Origin: Bacteroidia bacterium
Lineage (GTDB): Bacteria > Bacteroidota > Bacteroidia > J057 > JADKCL01
Direction: 5' to 3'
Length of the DNA stretch: 64,000 bases
Assembly (NCBI GenBank): GCA_020635905.1
Contig: JACJYV010000011.1
Location: forward strand, 62,001 to 126,000
The notes under the pieces were generated by a model. It was not told where the DNA came from. It saw only the letters and a list, made by a program, of their open reading frames with translations, and searched no databases. Position numbers and translations under genes: made by a program. Positions 9,139 through 17,475 of this stretch are shown here, piece by piece. Within the stretch, counting starts at the first letter, position 1, and every line of letters starts with the position of its first letter.

Positions 9139-9236
9139 ACGGTTTACGGTTTACAGTTTGCGGTTTACAGTTTAAACTAAGTAACCTCTAACCTCTAAAA
9201 TCTAATCTCTAACATCTAAAGCCTAACCCCTAAGGA
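9136..9236. repeat. Low-complexity intergenic strings of two dispersed families
   Basis: Just after moxR the sequence contains three runs of GGTTTAC(A/G)GTTT (9138-9178), followed by a string of near-repeats of the type CTAACCTCTAAAATCTAA (about 9181-9233). Related strings recur at 30988-31028, 34160-34210 and 36831-36893, always between genes. No coding frame crosses it. Confidence 0.7.
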
Positions 9237-9256
9237 CTCACGACAAATGACTCCCC

Positions 9257-10849
9257 ATGAAGCTTGAAACAGATTTTTTGGTGATTGGTTCGGGCGTGGC
9301 CGGGCTCTCTTTTGCCCTGAAAGCTGCCGCTTTGGGCAAGGTTTTGGTCATTACCAAGGCCAATAAAGATGAATCCAACACCAAGTATGCCCAGGGAGGC
9401 ATTGCGGCGGTCGTTTCAGGCCTCGACACTTTTGACAAGCACGTGGCCGACACCCTGGATGCAGGAGACGGGCTTTGCAACGAGGAAGTGGTGCGCATGG
9501 TGGTCGAGCAAGGTCCCAAGCGCATTCAGGAACTGATCGATTATGGTGCAGATTTTGACCGCAGTCCCGACGGAACCCTGAATCTGGGGCGGGAAGGGGG
9601 ACATTCTGAAAAACGAATTCTCCATGCCAGAGACGCCACTGGATATGAAATTGAGTGGACTTTGCTCAATGCTGTGCAGAATCATCCCAATATCACCATC
9701 AATGAGCATTATTTCGCGATTGATCTGATTACCCAGCACCATCTGGGACGTTATGTGAATCGCGGAACGCCCGATCTGGAATGCTACGGGGTCTATGCCC
9801 TCGATATTTCCAACCAGAAAGTGGTGCCCATTCTTTCCCGGGCGACCATTCTGGCCTCTGGTGGAGCTGGAAACGTGTATGCCGCGACCACCAACCCCTC
9901 CGTGGCTACAGGAGACGGAATTGCCATGGTGTATCGTGCCATGGGAAGGGTAGGCAACATGGAATTTGCCCAGTTTCACCCTACATCCTTCTACGATCCG
10001 GGCGTGCGCCCGGCTTTTTTGATCACAGAGGCTTTGCGGGGTGCAGGAGCGATTCTCAGGCATTCTTTCGACAAAAAGCCCTTCATGCACAAATACGACG
10101 AGCGCAAGGATCTGGCTCCCCGCGACATCGTCGCCCGGGCTATCGACAACGAGATGAAGATTTCGGGTACGGATTTTGTCTATCTGGATGCCACCCACAT
10201 TGATGCGAAGGAGCTGGAAACCCATTTTCCGACTATTCTGGAGCGCTGCCTGACCAAGGGGATTGATATTCGGAAGGATTACATACCCGTTGTACCCGCA
10301 CAGCACTACACCTGTGGAGGCGTGGTGGTGGACAAGCAAGGCAAGACCTCGATCAATCGTCTTTTTGCCTGTGGGGAAGTAAGTTGCTCGGGCTTGCACG
10401 GTGCTAATCGCCTGGCTTCCAACTCCTTGCTGGAAGGTGTGGTTTATGCGCACAATATTTTTGAAGCCATTCAGGAAGTCTGGCAGGGATATTCAATTCA
10501 GGAAAATATTCCGGGCTGGATCGACAAAGGCATCGCCAAAACGGAGGAATGGGTACTTATCTCCCATAACCTGCAGGAAGTACAAAGTCTGATGAGCAAT
10601 TACGTAGGCATTGTGCGCACAGATCTGCGTCTGGAGCGGGCCATGCGCCGCCTGAACCTCATTTACGATGAAACGGAGGCCTTTTACCGCCAGACCAAAG
10701 TCGCGCCCGAGATTTGCGAATTGCGCAACATCATTACCTGCGCCTACCTCACGGTAAAAAGCGCCATGATTCGCAAGGAAAGCCGCGGCCTGCATTATAC
10801 CACGGATTATCCCGACAAACTTGACCGGGTTTATGACACCGTGTTGTAA
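9257..10849 (+). CDS. nadB: L-aspartate oxidase
   Basis: A 530-residue flavoprotein. The N-terminus has the FAD-binding motif VIGSGVAGLSFA (9-20). Further family features are YAQGGIAAV (substrate-site loop), GREGGHSEKRILHARDATG, and the C-terminal CGGVVVDKQGKT and GLHGANRLASNSLLEG stretches that identify the succinate dehydrogenase/fumarate reductase flavoprotein group, with the NadB arrangement. It oxidises L-aspartate to iminoaspartate, the first step of de novo NAD synthesis, in the cytosol. Length matches the family. nadA and nadC are not in this window, so the pathway is split in this genome. The start at 9257 fits the FAD motif spacing. Confidence 0.93.
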   Translation: MKLETDFLVIGSGVAGLSFALKAAALGKVLVITKANKDESNTKYAQGGIAAVVSGLDTFDKHVADTLDAGDGLCNEEVVRMVVEQGPKRIQELIDYGADFDRSPDGTLNLGREGGHSEKRILHARDATGYEIEWTLLNAVQNHPNITINEHYFAIDLITQHHLGRYVNRGTPDLECYGVYALDISNQKVVPILSRATILASGGAGNVYAATTNPSVATGDGIAMVYRAMGRVGNMEFAQFHPTSFYDPGVRPAFLITEALRGAGAILRHSFDKKPFMHKYDERKDLAPRDIVARAIDNEMKISGTDFVYLDATHIDAKELETHFPTILERCLTKGIDIRKDYIPVVPAQHYTCGGVVVDKQGKTSINRLFACGEVSCSGLHGANRLASNSLLEGVVYAHNIFEAIQEVWQGYSIQENIPGWIDKGIAKTEEWVLISHNLQEVQSLMSNYVGIVRTDLRLERAMRRLNLIYDETEAFYRQTKVAPEICELRNIITCAYLTVKSAMIRKESRGLHYTTDYPDKLDRVYDTVL

Positions 10850-10998
10850 AGTTTGAGGGGAAGGGTGATCAGATTGGAAAATTCTCTGGGAAAATGTGGA
10901 AAAAATCCCCTCCTGTACCTGCCTGAGCGCGACCCATTTATAACAAATTCGAAAATTAGTCTTTTCCCATTGGTAAATTCTCTATTATCTTTGGCCCC

Positions 10999-11790
10999 AT
11001 GGATTTGAACCTGAAAGGCAAGAATGCTTTTGTGTGCGGAAGTACCCGCGGTATTGGAAAAGCCACTGCTGAACAACTGGCCGAACTGGGTGCGAATGTC
11101 ACCCTCATTTCAAGAAACGAAGACAAACTGTCTCACGTGGCAGCTGAATTGCCCGTGAAAAAAGGGCAGGAACACGATTATCTGGCTGCGGATTTCTCCC
11201 GGCCTGAGGATTTGAAAGATATTCTGAATCAATACCTTAAGTCCACCAAAAAGCGGATTCATATTCTGGTAAATAATACGGGCGGACCACCCGCCGGGCC
11301 TGCCCTGAGTGCAGAGCCAGAAGAATTTCGCAAGGCATTTATTCAGCATTTGGTATGCAACCAGATTCTGGTGCAGGCAGTGGTGGAAGGCATGAAAGCC
11401 GAGCATTGGGGGCGCATAATCAATGTGATTTCGACCTCGGTCAAGCAGCCTTTGAAAAATCTGGGTGTTTCCAACACCATTCGCGGCGCAGTGGCCAATT
11501 GGGCCAAAACCCTGGCCAACGAACTGGGTGCGGACGGTATTACCGTGAATAATGTGCTGCCCGGGGCCACGGAAACTGAGCGTCTGGCTGAAATCATCAC
11601 CAATCAGGTGAATCGCACCGGGCAGGCCCGGCAGGAGATTACCGACGACATGAAGTCGATCATCCCCGCAGGTCGCTTTGGCACCCCCACGGAAGTGGCG
11701 TCTGCCATTGCCTTCCTGGCTTCGCCTGCGGCGAGCTACATCAATGGCATCAACCTCCCTGTTGATGGCGGACGAACTAAAAGTTTGTAG
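10999..11790 (+). CDS. Short-chain dehydrogenase/reductase with altered catalytic triad
   Basis: A 263-residue SDR. The cofactor motif CGSTRGIG (13-20) and the NNTGG motif (92-96) are intact, as is the C-terminal VNNVLPG region. The catalytic Ser is present at 145 (INVIS), but thirteen residues on, where Tyr is expected, there is Ser158, and the catalytic Lys is Arg162 (SNTIR). This SNxxR variant recurs in a subgroup of SDRs, so it is probably natural divergence rather than damage. Activity as an ordinary oxidoreductase is uncertain. A -7-like box TATCTTTG (10986-10993) lies just upstream, without a good -33 element. It converges with the next gene, whose stop is four bases away. Confidence 0.85.
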   Translation: MDLNLKGKNAFVCGSTRGIGKATAEQLAELGANVTLISRNEDKLSHVAAELPVKKGQEHDYLAADFSRPEDLKDILNQYLKSTKKRIHILVNNTGGPPAGPALSAEPEEFRKAFIQHLVCNQILVQAVVEGMKAEHWGRIINVISTSVKQPLKNLGVSNTIRGAVANWAKTLANELGADGITVNNVLPGATETERLAEIITNQVNRTGQARQEITDDMKSIIPAGRFGTPTEVASAIAFLASPAASYINGINLPVDGGRTKSL

Positions 11791-11794
11791 CTTG

Positions 11795-12880
11795 TCAGTT
11801 CTCGGGTAAGGGCAATTCCGTTCCTCCCCATTCCACCACCGTAAATCCCTTACGCTCTAATTTGGGCAAATCCTGCCCCGTTCCCTTTACAGCTACTTCC
11901 AGTGGACTGTAAACCATGAAAACCCGAATCAGGGCATCTGGCTCTGGTTCGATGCAAAGGTTGGCGCGGTCCGTGTATTCCTGAGTGGAAAAATGGATCC
12001 AGTTGAAAGGGTTTTGCTGCATTTTGGGTGCCCAAAAGGTTATGAAATCCTCCATTTCCCGCTCATTGAGCCCAAACCAGGGTAGTTTTTCTTCGAGAAA
12101 GGAAACCACATCCACCCTGCCTACGCAGTATCCTTCAGAAATATCCCAGGTGTTCTCATCAAAAGGTCCCTCCCAAAACAGGTAACTGTATTTACGGCCA
12201 TCGGCCGTTTGCAAGGTACCATCGGGCTGGGCGGTTACCGTCCAGGCGTTTGCAGCGGGCGGGTAGGTGAAATCCAGTTTGCCGGCAAAATTCAATTTAA
12301 CCCTGACCTCCGTTTCAACTTCGGGATAGAGGTAAATAACTGGCTTCCAGGCGTTCAGGTGAACGCCTTTTTTGTCGTCAATGGTGACAGGCTCCAATTC
12401 GAAAACGGGCAAATCTTCTATGAAATTATGCAGATCATCCAGCATAAACCTCGCCCGCTCGTCGGCCTGGGTTCGGGTCAGCTTCCAGACGTCTGCACTG
12501 GCATACTCCGTTTCCTCCTTTTCGAGGGATTCAGTAAATTTTCCCTCGAAAGTCATGCCCGTAACCACACATTTGTAAGCGCCTTCAAAGACCGTCACAT
12601 CCAGATGGAAATTCACCGCCCCGCGGGCAATTTTTCCCCTGATATCCTTGTCAATCTGAAATTTTCCCTGACTTTCCAGCCTGATTCCCCCAAATTCCTG
12701 ATGCGAACTGATAAAATGGGTGCTGTCCATCCACAATCTGGCGCGGGCAAACAGGTAGCTTTGGCTGTAACCCTGCATGTCCACGGTGAGGAAGTAGTTC
12801 AGGGCTGGATTTTGCGCAGCAAGGGACAATTGTGAAAGGGCAATCAGGCAGAGAATCAGGGAGATACGCAACTTATTCAT
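11795..12880 (-). CDS. Secreted protein of unknown function with a KPVIYLYP-type domain
   Basis: A 361-residue protein from the ATG at 12880, chosen because a clean signal peptide follows (LILCLIALSQLSLAAQ); a longer upstream frame from 13087 has no such start. The C-terminal half contains WKPVIYLYPE, VRVKLNFAGKLDFTYP, TAQPDGTLQ and YLFWEGP, a domain I recognise from uncharacterised secreted proteins in several phyla. The N-terminal part is beta-rich. No catalytic motif is evident. Its promoter region is shared with the divergent ACP gene, and a palindromic site (12906-12922) lies 26 bases upstream of the start, so it may be controlled together with that operon. Confidence 0.78.
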   Translation of the reverse strand: MNKLRISLILCLIALSQLSLAAQNPALNYFLTVDMQGYSQSYLFARARLWMDSTHFISSHQEFGGIRLESQGKFQIDKDIRGKIARGAVNFHLDVTVFEGAYKCVVTGMTFEGKFTESLEKEETEYASADVWKLTRTQADERARFMLDDLHNFIEDLPVFELEPVTIDDKKGVHLNAWKPVIYLYPEVETEVRVKLNFAGKLDFTYPPAANAWTVTAQPDGTLQTADGRKYSYLFWEGPFDENTWDISEGYCVGRVDVVSFLEEKLPWFGLNEREMEDFITFWAPKMQQNPFNWIHFSTQEYTDRANLCIEPEPDALIRVFMVYSPLEVAVKGTGQDLPKLERKGFTVVEWGGTELPLPEN

Positions 12881-12905
12881 AGCGGTCGGGTTTGGGTTGA
12901 AAAAG

Positions 12906-12922
12906 AAATATGCCCCATATTT
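12906..12922. promoter_or_regulatory. Operator-like palindrome, site 1
   Basis: AAATATG-CCC-CATATTT is a perfect 7-base inverted repeat with a 3-base spacer, located 26 bases upstream of the minus-strand secreted-protein gene. The same arms recur 67 bases away (12973-12989). Paired identical dyads in a divergent promoter region suggest binding by a dimeric regulator; the regulator is unknown. Confidence 0.5.
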
Positions 12923-12972
12923 TTTCCATTTCCCCACTGAAAATCCACAATCAGTTACAGGGTTTGCCTGGA

Positions 12973-12989
12973 AAATATGAGCCATATTT
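12973..12989. promoter_or_regulatory. Operator-like palindrome, site 2
   Basis: AAATATG-AGC-CATATTT has the same perfect 7-base arms as the site at 12906-12922, with a different spacer. It lies about 97 bases upstream of the ACP gene start and between the two divergent operons. Centre-to-centre distance is 67 bases, a little over six helical turns. Confidence 0.5.
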
Positions 12990-13085
12990 GTTTCTATGGT
13001 GCCGAAATTGGCCAATTTCCATAAAAACCAATGATTTTTTTGCAAAAACTTTCTAATTTCAATTTCACCGACTCCCCCAATTGCC

Positions 13086-13334
13086 ATGAGTAAAACCCGT
13101 CCTGAATTTGACTTTTTCCTCGAAAATTTTGCGGATCAGTTTTCAGAGGCAGAAGCGGGTTCCATTCAGGGAAATACCCGTTTTCGGGATCTGGAGGAAT
13201 GGAGCTCCATGCAGGCGCTGGTGGTCAATCTCAGTTTCGACGACCTTTACGGTCTGACTTTGACCACGGATGATTACCTGAGTGCGCAAACGGTGGTGGA
13301 TTTGTATCAGCTCATCATAAAAAAACTCGCATAA
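13086..13334 (+). CDS. Acyl carrier protein-like protein
   Basis: An 82-residue acidic protein of the size and helical layout of acyl carrier proteins. The segment LEEWSSMQALVV (about 36-47) matches the phosphopantetheine attachment region, with Ser41 as the likely modified residue in the position of the usual DSL motif. It is followed directly by a ketoacyl synthase III gene whose ATG is the next base after its stop. It is probably a dedicated carrier for that synthase rather than the fatty acid synthesis AcpP. The start follows a divergent control region with two palindromes. Confidence 0.78.
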   Translation: MSKTRPEFDFFLENFADQFSEAEAGSIQGNTRFRDLEEWSSMQALVVNLSFDDLYGLTLTTDDYLSAQTVVDLYQLIIKKLA

Positions 13335-14390
13335 ATGGCTTGTTTCGCCATTTCAAAGGTGAGAATTGCCGGTCTGGCTGCCGCCGTGCCGCGGCAGGTG
13401 GAGTCGAATCTGGATTACACCTGGATTTCTGAAAAGGATCGCAAATTGCTGATTCGTACCACGGGGATTGAATTCAGGCGCAAGGCACCTGCTGGCATGA
13501 CGGCGGCTGATCTCTGTCAGGCTGCAGCGGAAAAATTATTGCAGCAATTGGGATGGGATCACCACGAAGTGGATGCTTTGGTCATGGTGACCCAAACGCC
13601 TGACTATCAGATGCCTGCTACGGCCATGCTCTTGCAGGATCGCCTCGGCCTGCCCAAAAGTTGCCTGTCCTTTGACGTAAATCAGGGTTGTGCGGGGTAT
13701 GTGTACGGGCTGTCCATTTTGGCTTCACTCTTGCAGGGGGGAGGTCTGAAAAAGGGCCTTTTGCTGGTGGGGGACACGATTACCCATACCATTTCTCCCC
13801 GCGACAAGGCTTCAGCGCCCATTTTTTCTGATGCAGGTTCAGCGACCGCGCTGGAATTCAAAGAAGAGGCCTCTGAAATGATCTTCAACCTGCAATCAGA
13901 TGGGGCTGGCTATCAGGCGATTCACATTCCCGAAGGCGGGGCCCGCAATCCTTTGGGGGATGAATCACTGCTGGAAAAGGAAATTCAGCAAGGCATTTTC
14001 AGAGCTGGTAATCAAATGGCCATGCAGGGCCTGGATGTGTTCAATTTCGCTTTGCGGGAAGTGGTGCCCAATATCCGTGAATTGCTGGATTTTGCCGCGC
14101 GGGAAACAGATTCCGTGGACAAATTCATTTTTCACCAGGCCAACCTTTTGCTCAACGAATCCCTGCGCAAAAAGCTGGAGATTGAGCCCGAAAAAGTACC
14201 TTATTCCCTGCGGGAATTCGGGAATACCAGTTGTGCCACCATTCCTGTCACTTTGGCGGCTTGTCTGAGGGAAGAATTGGAACAAAAATCCCTGAAAATG
14301 CTTTTTTCAGGCTTTGGGGTGGGACTTTCCTGGGGATCAGTATTGCTGGAAACGGAGCGATTGGTCTGCCCGGCCCTGATCGAATTGTAG
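13335..14390 (+). CDS. 3-oxoacyl-[acyl carrier protein] synthase III family protein
   Basis: A 351-residue thiolase-fold enzyme. The KASIII catalytic residues are present: Cys119 in NQGCAGYVYG, His267 in FHQAN and Asn297 in GNTSC. Enzymes of this type condense an acyl-CoA or acyl-ACP primer with malonyl-ACP, or transfer acyl groups in natural product and surface sugar modification pathways. Its position between a private ACP and a glycosyltransferase, instead of beside fab genes, suggests acyl-chain building for a glycan or lipid product rather than primary fatty acid synthesis. This is inferred. The ATG abuts the ACP stop codon, which fixes the start. Confidence 0.85.
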   Translation: MACFAISKVRIAGLAAAVPRQVESNLDYTWISEKDRKLLIRTTGIEFRRKAPAGMTAADLCQAAAEKLLQQLGWDHHEVDALVMVTQTPDYQMPATAMLLQDRLGLPKSCLSFDVNQGCAGYVYGLSILASLLQGGGLKKGLLLVGDTITHTISPRDKASAPIFSDAGSATALEFKEEASEMIFNLQSDGAGYQAIHIPEGGARNPLGDESLLEKEIQQGIFRAGNQMAMQGLDVFNFALREVVPNIRELLDFAARETDSVDKFIFHQANLLLNESLRKKLEIEPEKVPYSLREFGNTSCATIPVTLAACLREELEQKSLKMLFSGFGVGLSWGSVLLETERLVCPALIEL

Positions 14391-14433
14391 ATCATTTTAA
14401 GGAATGCGATAAAAATTGCAGATTTGCAGGTAG

Positions 14434-15360
14434 ATGAGTGAGGTAAAGCCCGATATATCTGTCATTATTCCCGTTTTCAACAGTGCTGCCCTGGTGGCGC
14501 GGCTGTACGAACGGCTGGTGGTTACCCTGAACGGGGAAGGGCTGAATTACGAGTTGATTTATGTGGAGGATCGGGGCACGGACGACAGTTGGGGAGAATT
14601 GAAAAAGCTTAAGCAAGTTGATCCTGAGCGGGTTACTATCATTCGTCTGACCCGCAACTACGGTCAGAATAACGCCACTTTTTGTGGAATTCTGCATGCC
14701 CGGGGCAAGGTGGTGGTCACCATTGACGACGATCTGGAAAGTCCTCCTGAGGAAATTCCAAAATTGCTGGCTGCCTTTCGCAAGGAAGAATTTGACGTGG
14801 TTTATGGGATGTTTCCCAATCGCAAACACAGCATTTTCAGGAGATTTGGCAGTGGATTGATCAAATTCATCTTCAAGCGCTTTGTGTATGGGATGGAAAT
14901 TGGCTCTTCCTTTCGCCTTATGTCAGAAGGCCTGGCTGAGGCCATTCGCACCCATACTTACCAGCTCATGCTGATCGATCAGGTGATTCCGTGGCACACG
15001 GCCGACATTGGATTTGTGCAGGTGGATCACGCCAGAAGGCCTGAGGGACGATCCAATTACAATCTGTTTTCCCTCCTGGCCCTCGCCTGGCGCCTGATCA
15101 TTCATTACACGGCCCTGCCCCTGCGCCTGATGACTTACCTTGGTCTGATCGCCTCCCTGGGCAGTTTTGGCCTGGGCGCATTTTACTTTTATCAGAAAAT
15201 ATTTCATGGAGCCCAACCCGGCTTTTCCGCCACCATTGTGGCCATTTTATTCTCTGCGGGCATCATACTGTTTAGTTTGGGCATTGTGGGTGAATACATT
15301 TCCCGTCTGTATGTGCATCGTTCCAATCGTCCTCTTTTTGCCATCAAGGAAAAGCGCTGA
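14434..15360 (+). CDS. Family 2 glycosyltransferase with C-terminal membrane segments
   Basis: A 308-residue protein. The N-terminal GT-A domain starts SVIIPVFN (9-16), with the nucleotide-sugar binding sequence VEDRGTDDSW and the metal-binding IDDDLESPPE. Two hydrophobic segments near the C-terminus (about 230-255 and 265-290) anchor it to the inner membrane, and the tail VGEYISRLY is typical of polyprenyl-phosphate glycosyltransferases such as GtrB, ArnC and DPM1-like enzymes. The likely reaction is transfer of a sugar from a nucleotide donor to undecaprenyl phosphate. The stop overlaps the ATG of the following GNAT gene by one base (TGATG), which indicates translational coupling. Confidence 0.85.
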   Translation: MSEVKPDISVIIPVFNSAALVARLYERLVVTLNGEGLNYELIYVEDRGTDDSWGELKKLKQVDPERVTIIRLTRNYGQNNATFCGILHARGKVVVTIDDDLESPPEEIPKLLAAFRKEEFDVVYGMFPNRKHSIFRRFGSGLIKFIFKRFVYGMEIGSSFRLMSEGLAEAIRTHTYQLMLIDQVIPWHTADIGFVQVDHARRPEGRSNYNLFSLLALAWRLIIHYTALPLRLMTYLGLIASLGSFGLGAFYFYQKIFHGAQPGFSATIVAILFSAGIILFSLGIVGEYISRLYVHRSNRPLFAIKEKR

Positions 15361-15887
15361 TGGAACTGATGGCAAGGGGAATCAGGCTGAAAAGGCTGGA
15401 ATTCGGGGATATAGAGCTGGTCAGGTTCTGGCGCAACCTGCCTCATGTGCGGGACGAAATGGAATTTCGGGAAATAATCAGCCCAGAGGCCCAGAAAATC
15501 TGGTTTTCCAGGCTCGATCAGGAACGGAATTATTATTTTCTTTTTGGGGAAAAGGGGAGGGCCTTTGTGGGATTGGTGCATATCAAGGAAATTGATCCTG
15601 AGCAAAAAACGGGCGAAGCGGGCATTTTTACGGGGAATTCTAAATATTTGAACGGGCCATTGCCGGTCAAAGCAGTTTTATTGCTGATGGAATTTGCCTT
15701 CAGCGAACTGGGTCTGGAAAGCCTGACTGCCAAAATGCGGGGGGATCGCCAGGGAATATTGCAATTCAACCAAAAGTTAGGTTACGAGCCAGTTTCAGAC
15801 CAGCAAAAGGGGAATTTCGTGCGCATGGAGGTGACCAGGGAGCGGTTTTTTGACGTTGCAAAAGACCTGAGGCGGGCGCTTTTATAA
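15360..15887 (+). CDS. GNAT-family N-acetyltransferase
   Basis: A 175-residue protein resembling RimJ/RimL/PseH-like acetyltransferases. The N-terminal IRLKRLEFGDIELVRFWRN is typical, followed by FVGLVHIKEID (strand) and EAGIFTG, then a helix VLLLMEFAFSELGLESL and LQFNQKLGYEP near the end, which fits the acyl-CoA binding fold. PseH-type members acetylate amino sugars before they enter surface glycans, so sugar N-acylation, perhaps with the chain made by the upstream KASIII and ACP, is a reasonable hypothesis. It overlaps the glycosyltransferase by one base and ends the operon; the next gene is convergent. Confidence 0.8.
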   Translation: MELMARGIRLKRLEFGDIELVRFWRNLPHVRDEMEFREIISPEAQKIWFSRLDQERNYYFLFGEKGRAFVGLVHIKEIDPEQKTGEAGIFTGNSKYLNGPLPVKAVLLLMEFAFSELGLESLTAKMRGDRQGILQFNQKLGYEPVSDQQKGNFVRMEVTRERFFDVAKDLRRALL

Positions 15888-15962
15888 TTTCAAAAGATTG
15901 CCCTTAGAAGATTGAGGCAGGAGGAAATTTGCCTGCTCAATTGATGGTTAACGGATTGGAAT

Positions 15963-17297
15963 TTAATTTTCCTGCTTTTTCCAAAATAAATAGGCCAAGG
16001 CGCCCAATCCCAGCAGGCCAAGGCCTGCCAGGGCCTGCACGGGCTCTGAAATCAGGGTTGCGACTATAAATCCTGTGGAAACGCCGATGAAAAAGAGAGG
16101 CACAGCCGGGTAAAGGGGCGTGCGATAAGTCAGTTGGAGATTGGGTTCGCGACGGCGGAAAATGAAAATGGTGATGGCCGCCAGGGTAATGAAAATCCAG
16201 TCTGTGAAAACCACATATTTGATCAGGTTGCCAAAGGTGCCCCAGGCGAGAATGAGCACAATGGCCAGGGCTGACTGGATCAGAATGGCGTTGACGGGCG
16301 TACCAAAACGGGGATGCAATTGGGCCAACCCTTTGAAAAAGATGCCATCCTGGGCCATGGCCCAGTAAATGCGGGGAGCCGTGAGCGTATAAATGCCCGT
16401 GGTGCCAAAAGTGGAAAGAAAGATCAGGCCAGCAATCAGAATGCCGCCAGGCGTGCCCAGAATCCTTTCCGCGGCCGTGGCCGCAACCCGTTCAGCGCCC
16501 GCAATTTCATTTACGGGCAGCAGAGCAAAGAAAGCCAGGTTGGTGAGCAGATAGGTCGCGGTAATGATCAGGGCGCCAATGACCATGGCACGGGGCACAT
16601 TGCGGGCTGCATTTTTGGCTTCGCCCGCCAGGTAGCTGGCATGCTGCCAGCCCCCATAAGACCAGAAAACGCCCACCAGGGCGGCAAAAAATCCGGCCAC
16701 CAGGCCAAAAGACCCCCCTTCGGGGGATTTGCCCTGCCACTCCACATTTCCCGGCTCACCCAGGCCTAACCCGATCACAATCAGGCCCAGAATACCCAGC
16801 AATTTCAGCACCGTAAACAAATTGGAAAACCAACCTCCTGTTTTTACCCCGGGTAAATTCACCAGCGTAACCAGGACAATTCCTGAAATGGCAATCACCG
16901 TTTCAATTTGCCCCGTTACTTCCAGCCCCGGCCATAAAATTTCTGCCAGATAACCCAGATAATAGGAAAATGCCACCGCCAGGGCCGCAATAGAACCCGT
17001 ATTGATTACCGTGAGGTTGGCCCAGCCGTAGAGAAAACCCGTCAGGGGACCAAATCCTTCCCGCAAATAGACATATACCCCGCCTGCCTGGGGAAGGCGG
17101 GTGCCCAGCTCGGCATAAGTGAGTGCGCCCGTCAGAGCAATCAGCCCGCCCAGGGCCCAGGCAGCCATGATCAAAAAGGGAGCGGGCAGGTCAGTGGCAA
17201 TTTCGGCCGGGGTGAGGAAAATTCCTGAACCAATGGTGGAGCCCACCGCGATCATGGTGAGGTCAAAGAGGGATAATTTTTGCTTGAGTCCGGACAT
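15963..17297 (-). CDS. APC-superfamily amino acid permease
   Basis: A 444-residue integral membrane protein with about twelve hydrophobic segments. The first helix contains the APC signature GSTIGSGIFLTP (18-29), and later segments include GGVYVYLREGFGPL and YGWANLTV, as in the amino acid/polyamine/organocation family (LAT-like exchangers). It would import or exchange amino acids across the inner membrane; substrate not predictable. It is monocistronic and divergent from purC across 178 bases of intergenic sequence. The sequence is complete, with no sign of damage. Confidence 0.88.
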   Translation of the reverse strand: MSGLKQKLSLFDLTMIAVGSTIGSGIFLTPAEIATDLPAPFLIMAAWALGGLIALTGALTYAELGTRLPQAGGVYVYLREGFGPLTGFLYGWANLTVINTGSIAALAVAFSYYLGYLAEILWPGLEVTGQIETVIAISGIVLVTLVNLPGVKTGGWFSNLFTVLKLLGILGLIVIGLGLGEPGNVEWQGKSPEGGSFGLVAGFFAALVGVFWSYGGWQHASYLAGEAKNAARNVPRAMVIGALIITATYLLTNLAFFALLPVNEIAGAERVAATAAERILGTPGGILIAGLIFLSTFGTTGIYTLTAPRIYWAMAQDGIFFKGLAQLHPRFGTPVNAILIQSALAIVLILAWGTFGNLIKYVVFTDWIFITLAAITIFIFRRREPNLQLTYRTPLYPAVPLFFIGVSTGFIVATLISEPVQALAGLGLLGLGALAYLFWKKQEN

Positions 17298-17475
17298 GGG
17301 ATTAAGATACGAAATTCCGTTTCCTCAAAGGATATTCTTTCCCTCAGCCAGTTGCAACTCCCTTACCTGATTAAGTAGAATTGGGTAAAAACCAGGGCAT
17401 TTCCGGGGTAAATTCCCCTCAAAATTCCTTGTTACTCAATTCTGAATTACTGAACTTGCGGCAAATTCTTTGAAT

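Noticed and set aside
17298..17475. A clear Bacteroidota promoter upstream of purC
   Set aside because: Sequences such as TACTGAACTTGCG only partly match the TAnnTTTG pattern and the spacing to a TTG is uncertain.
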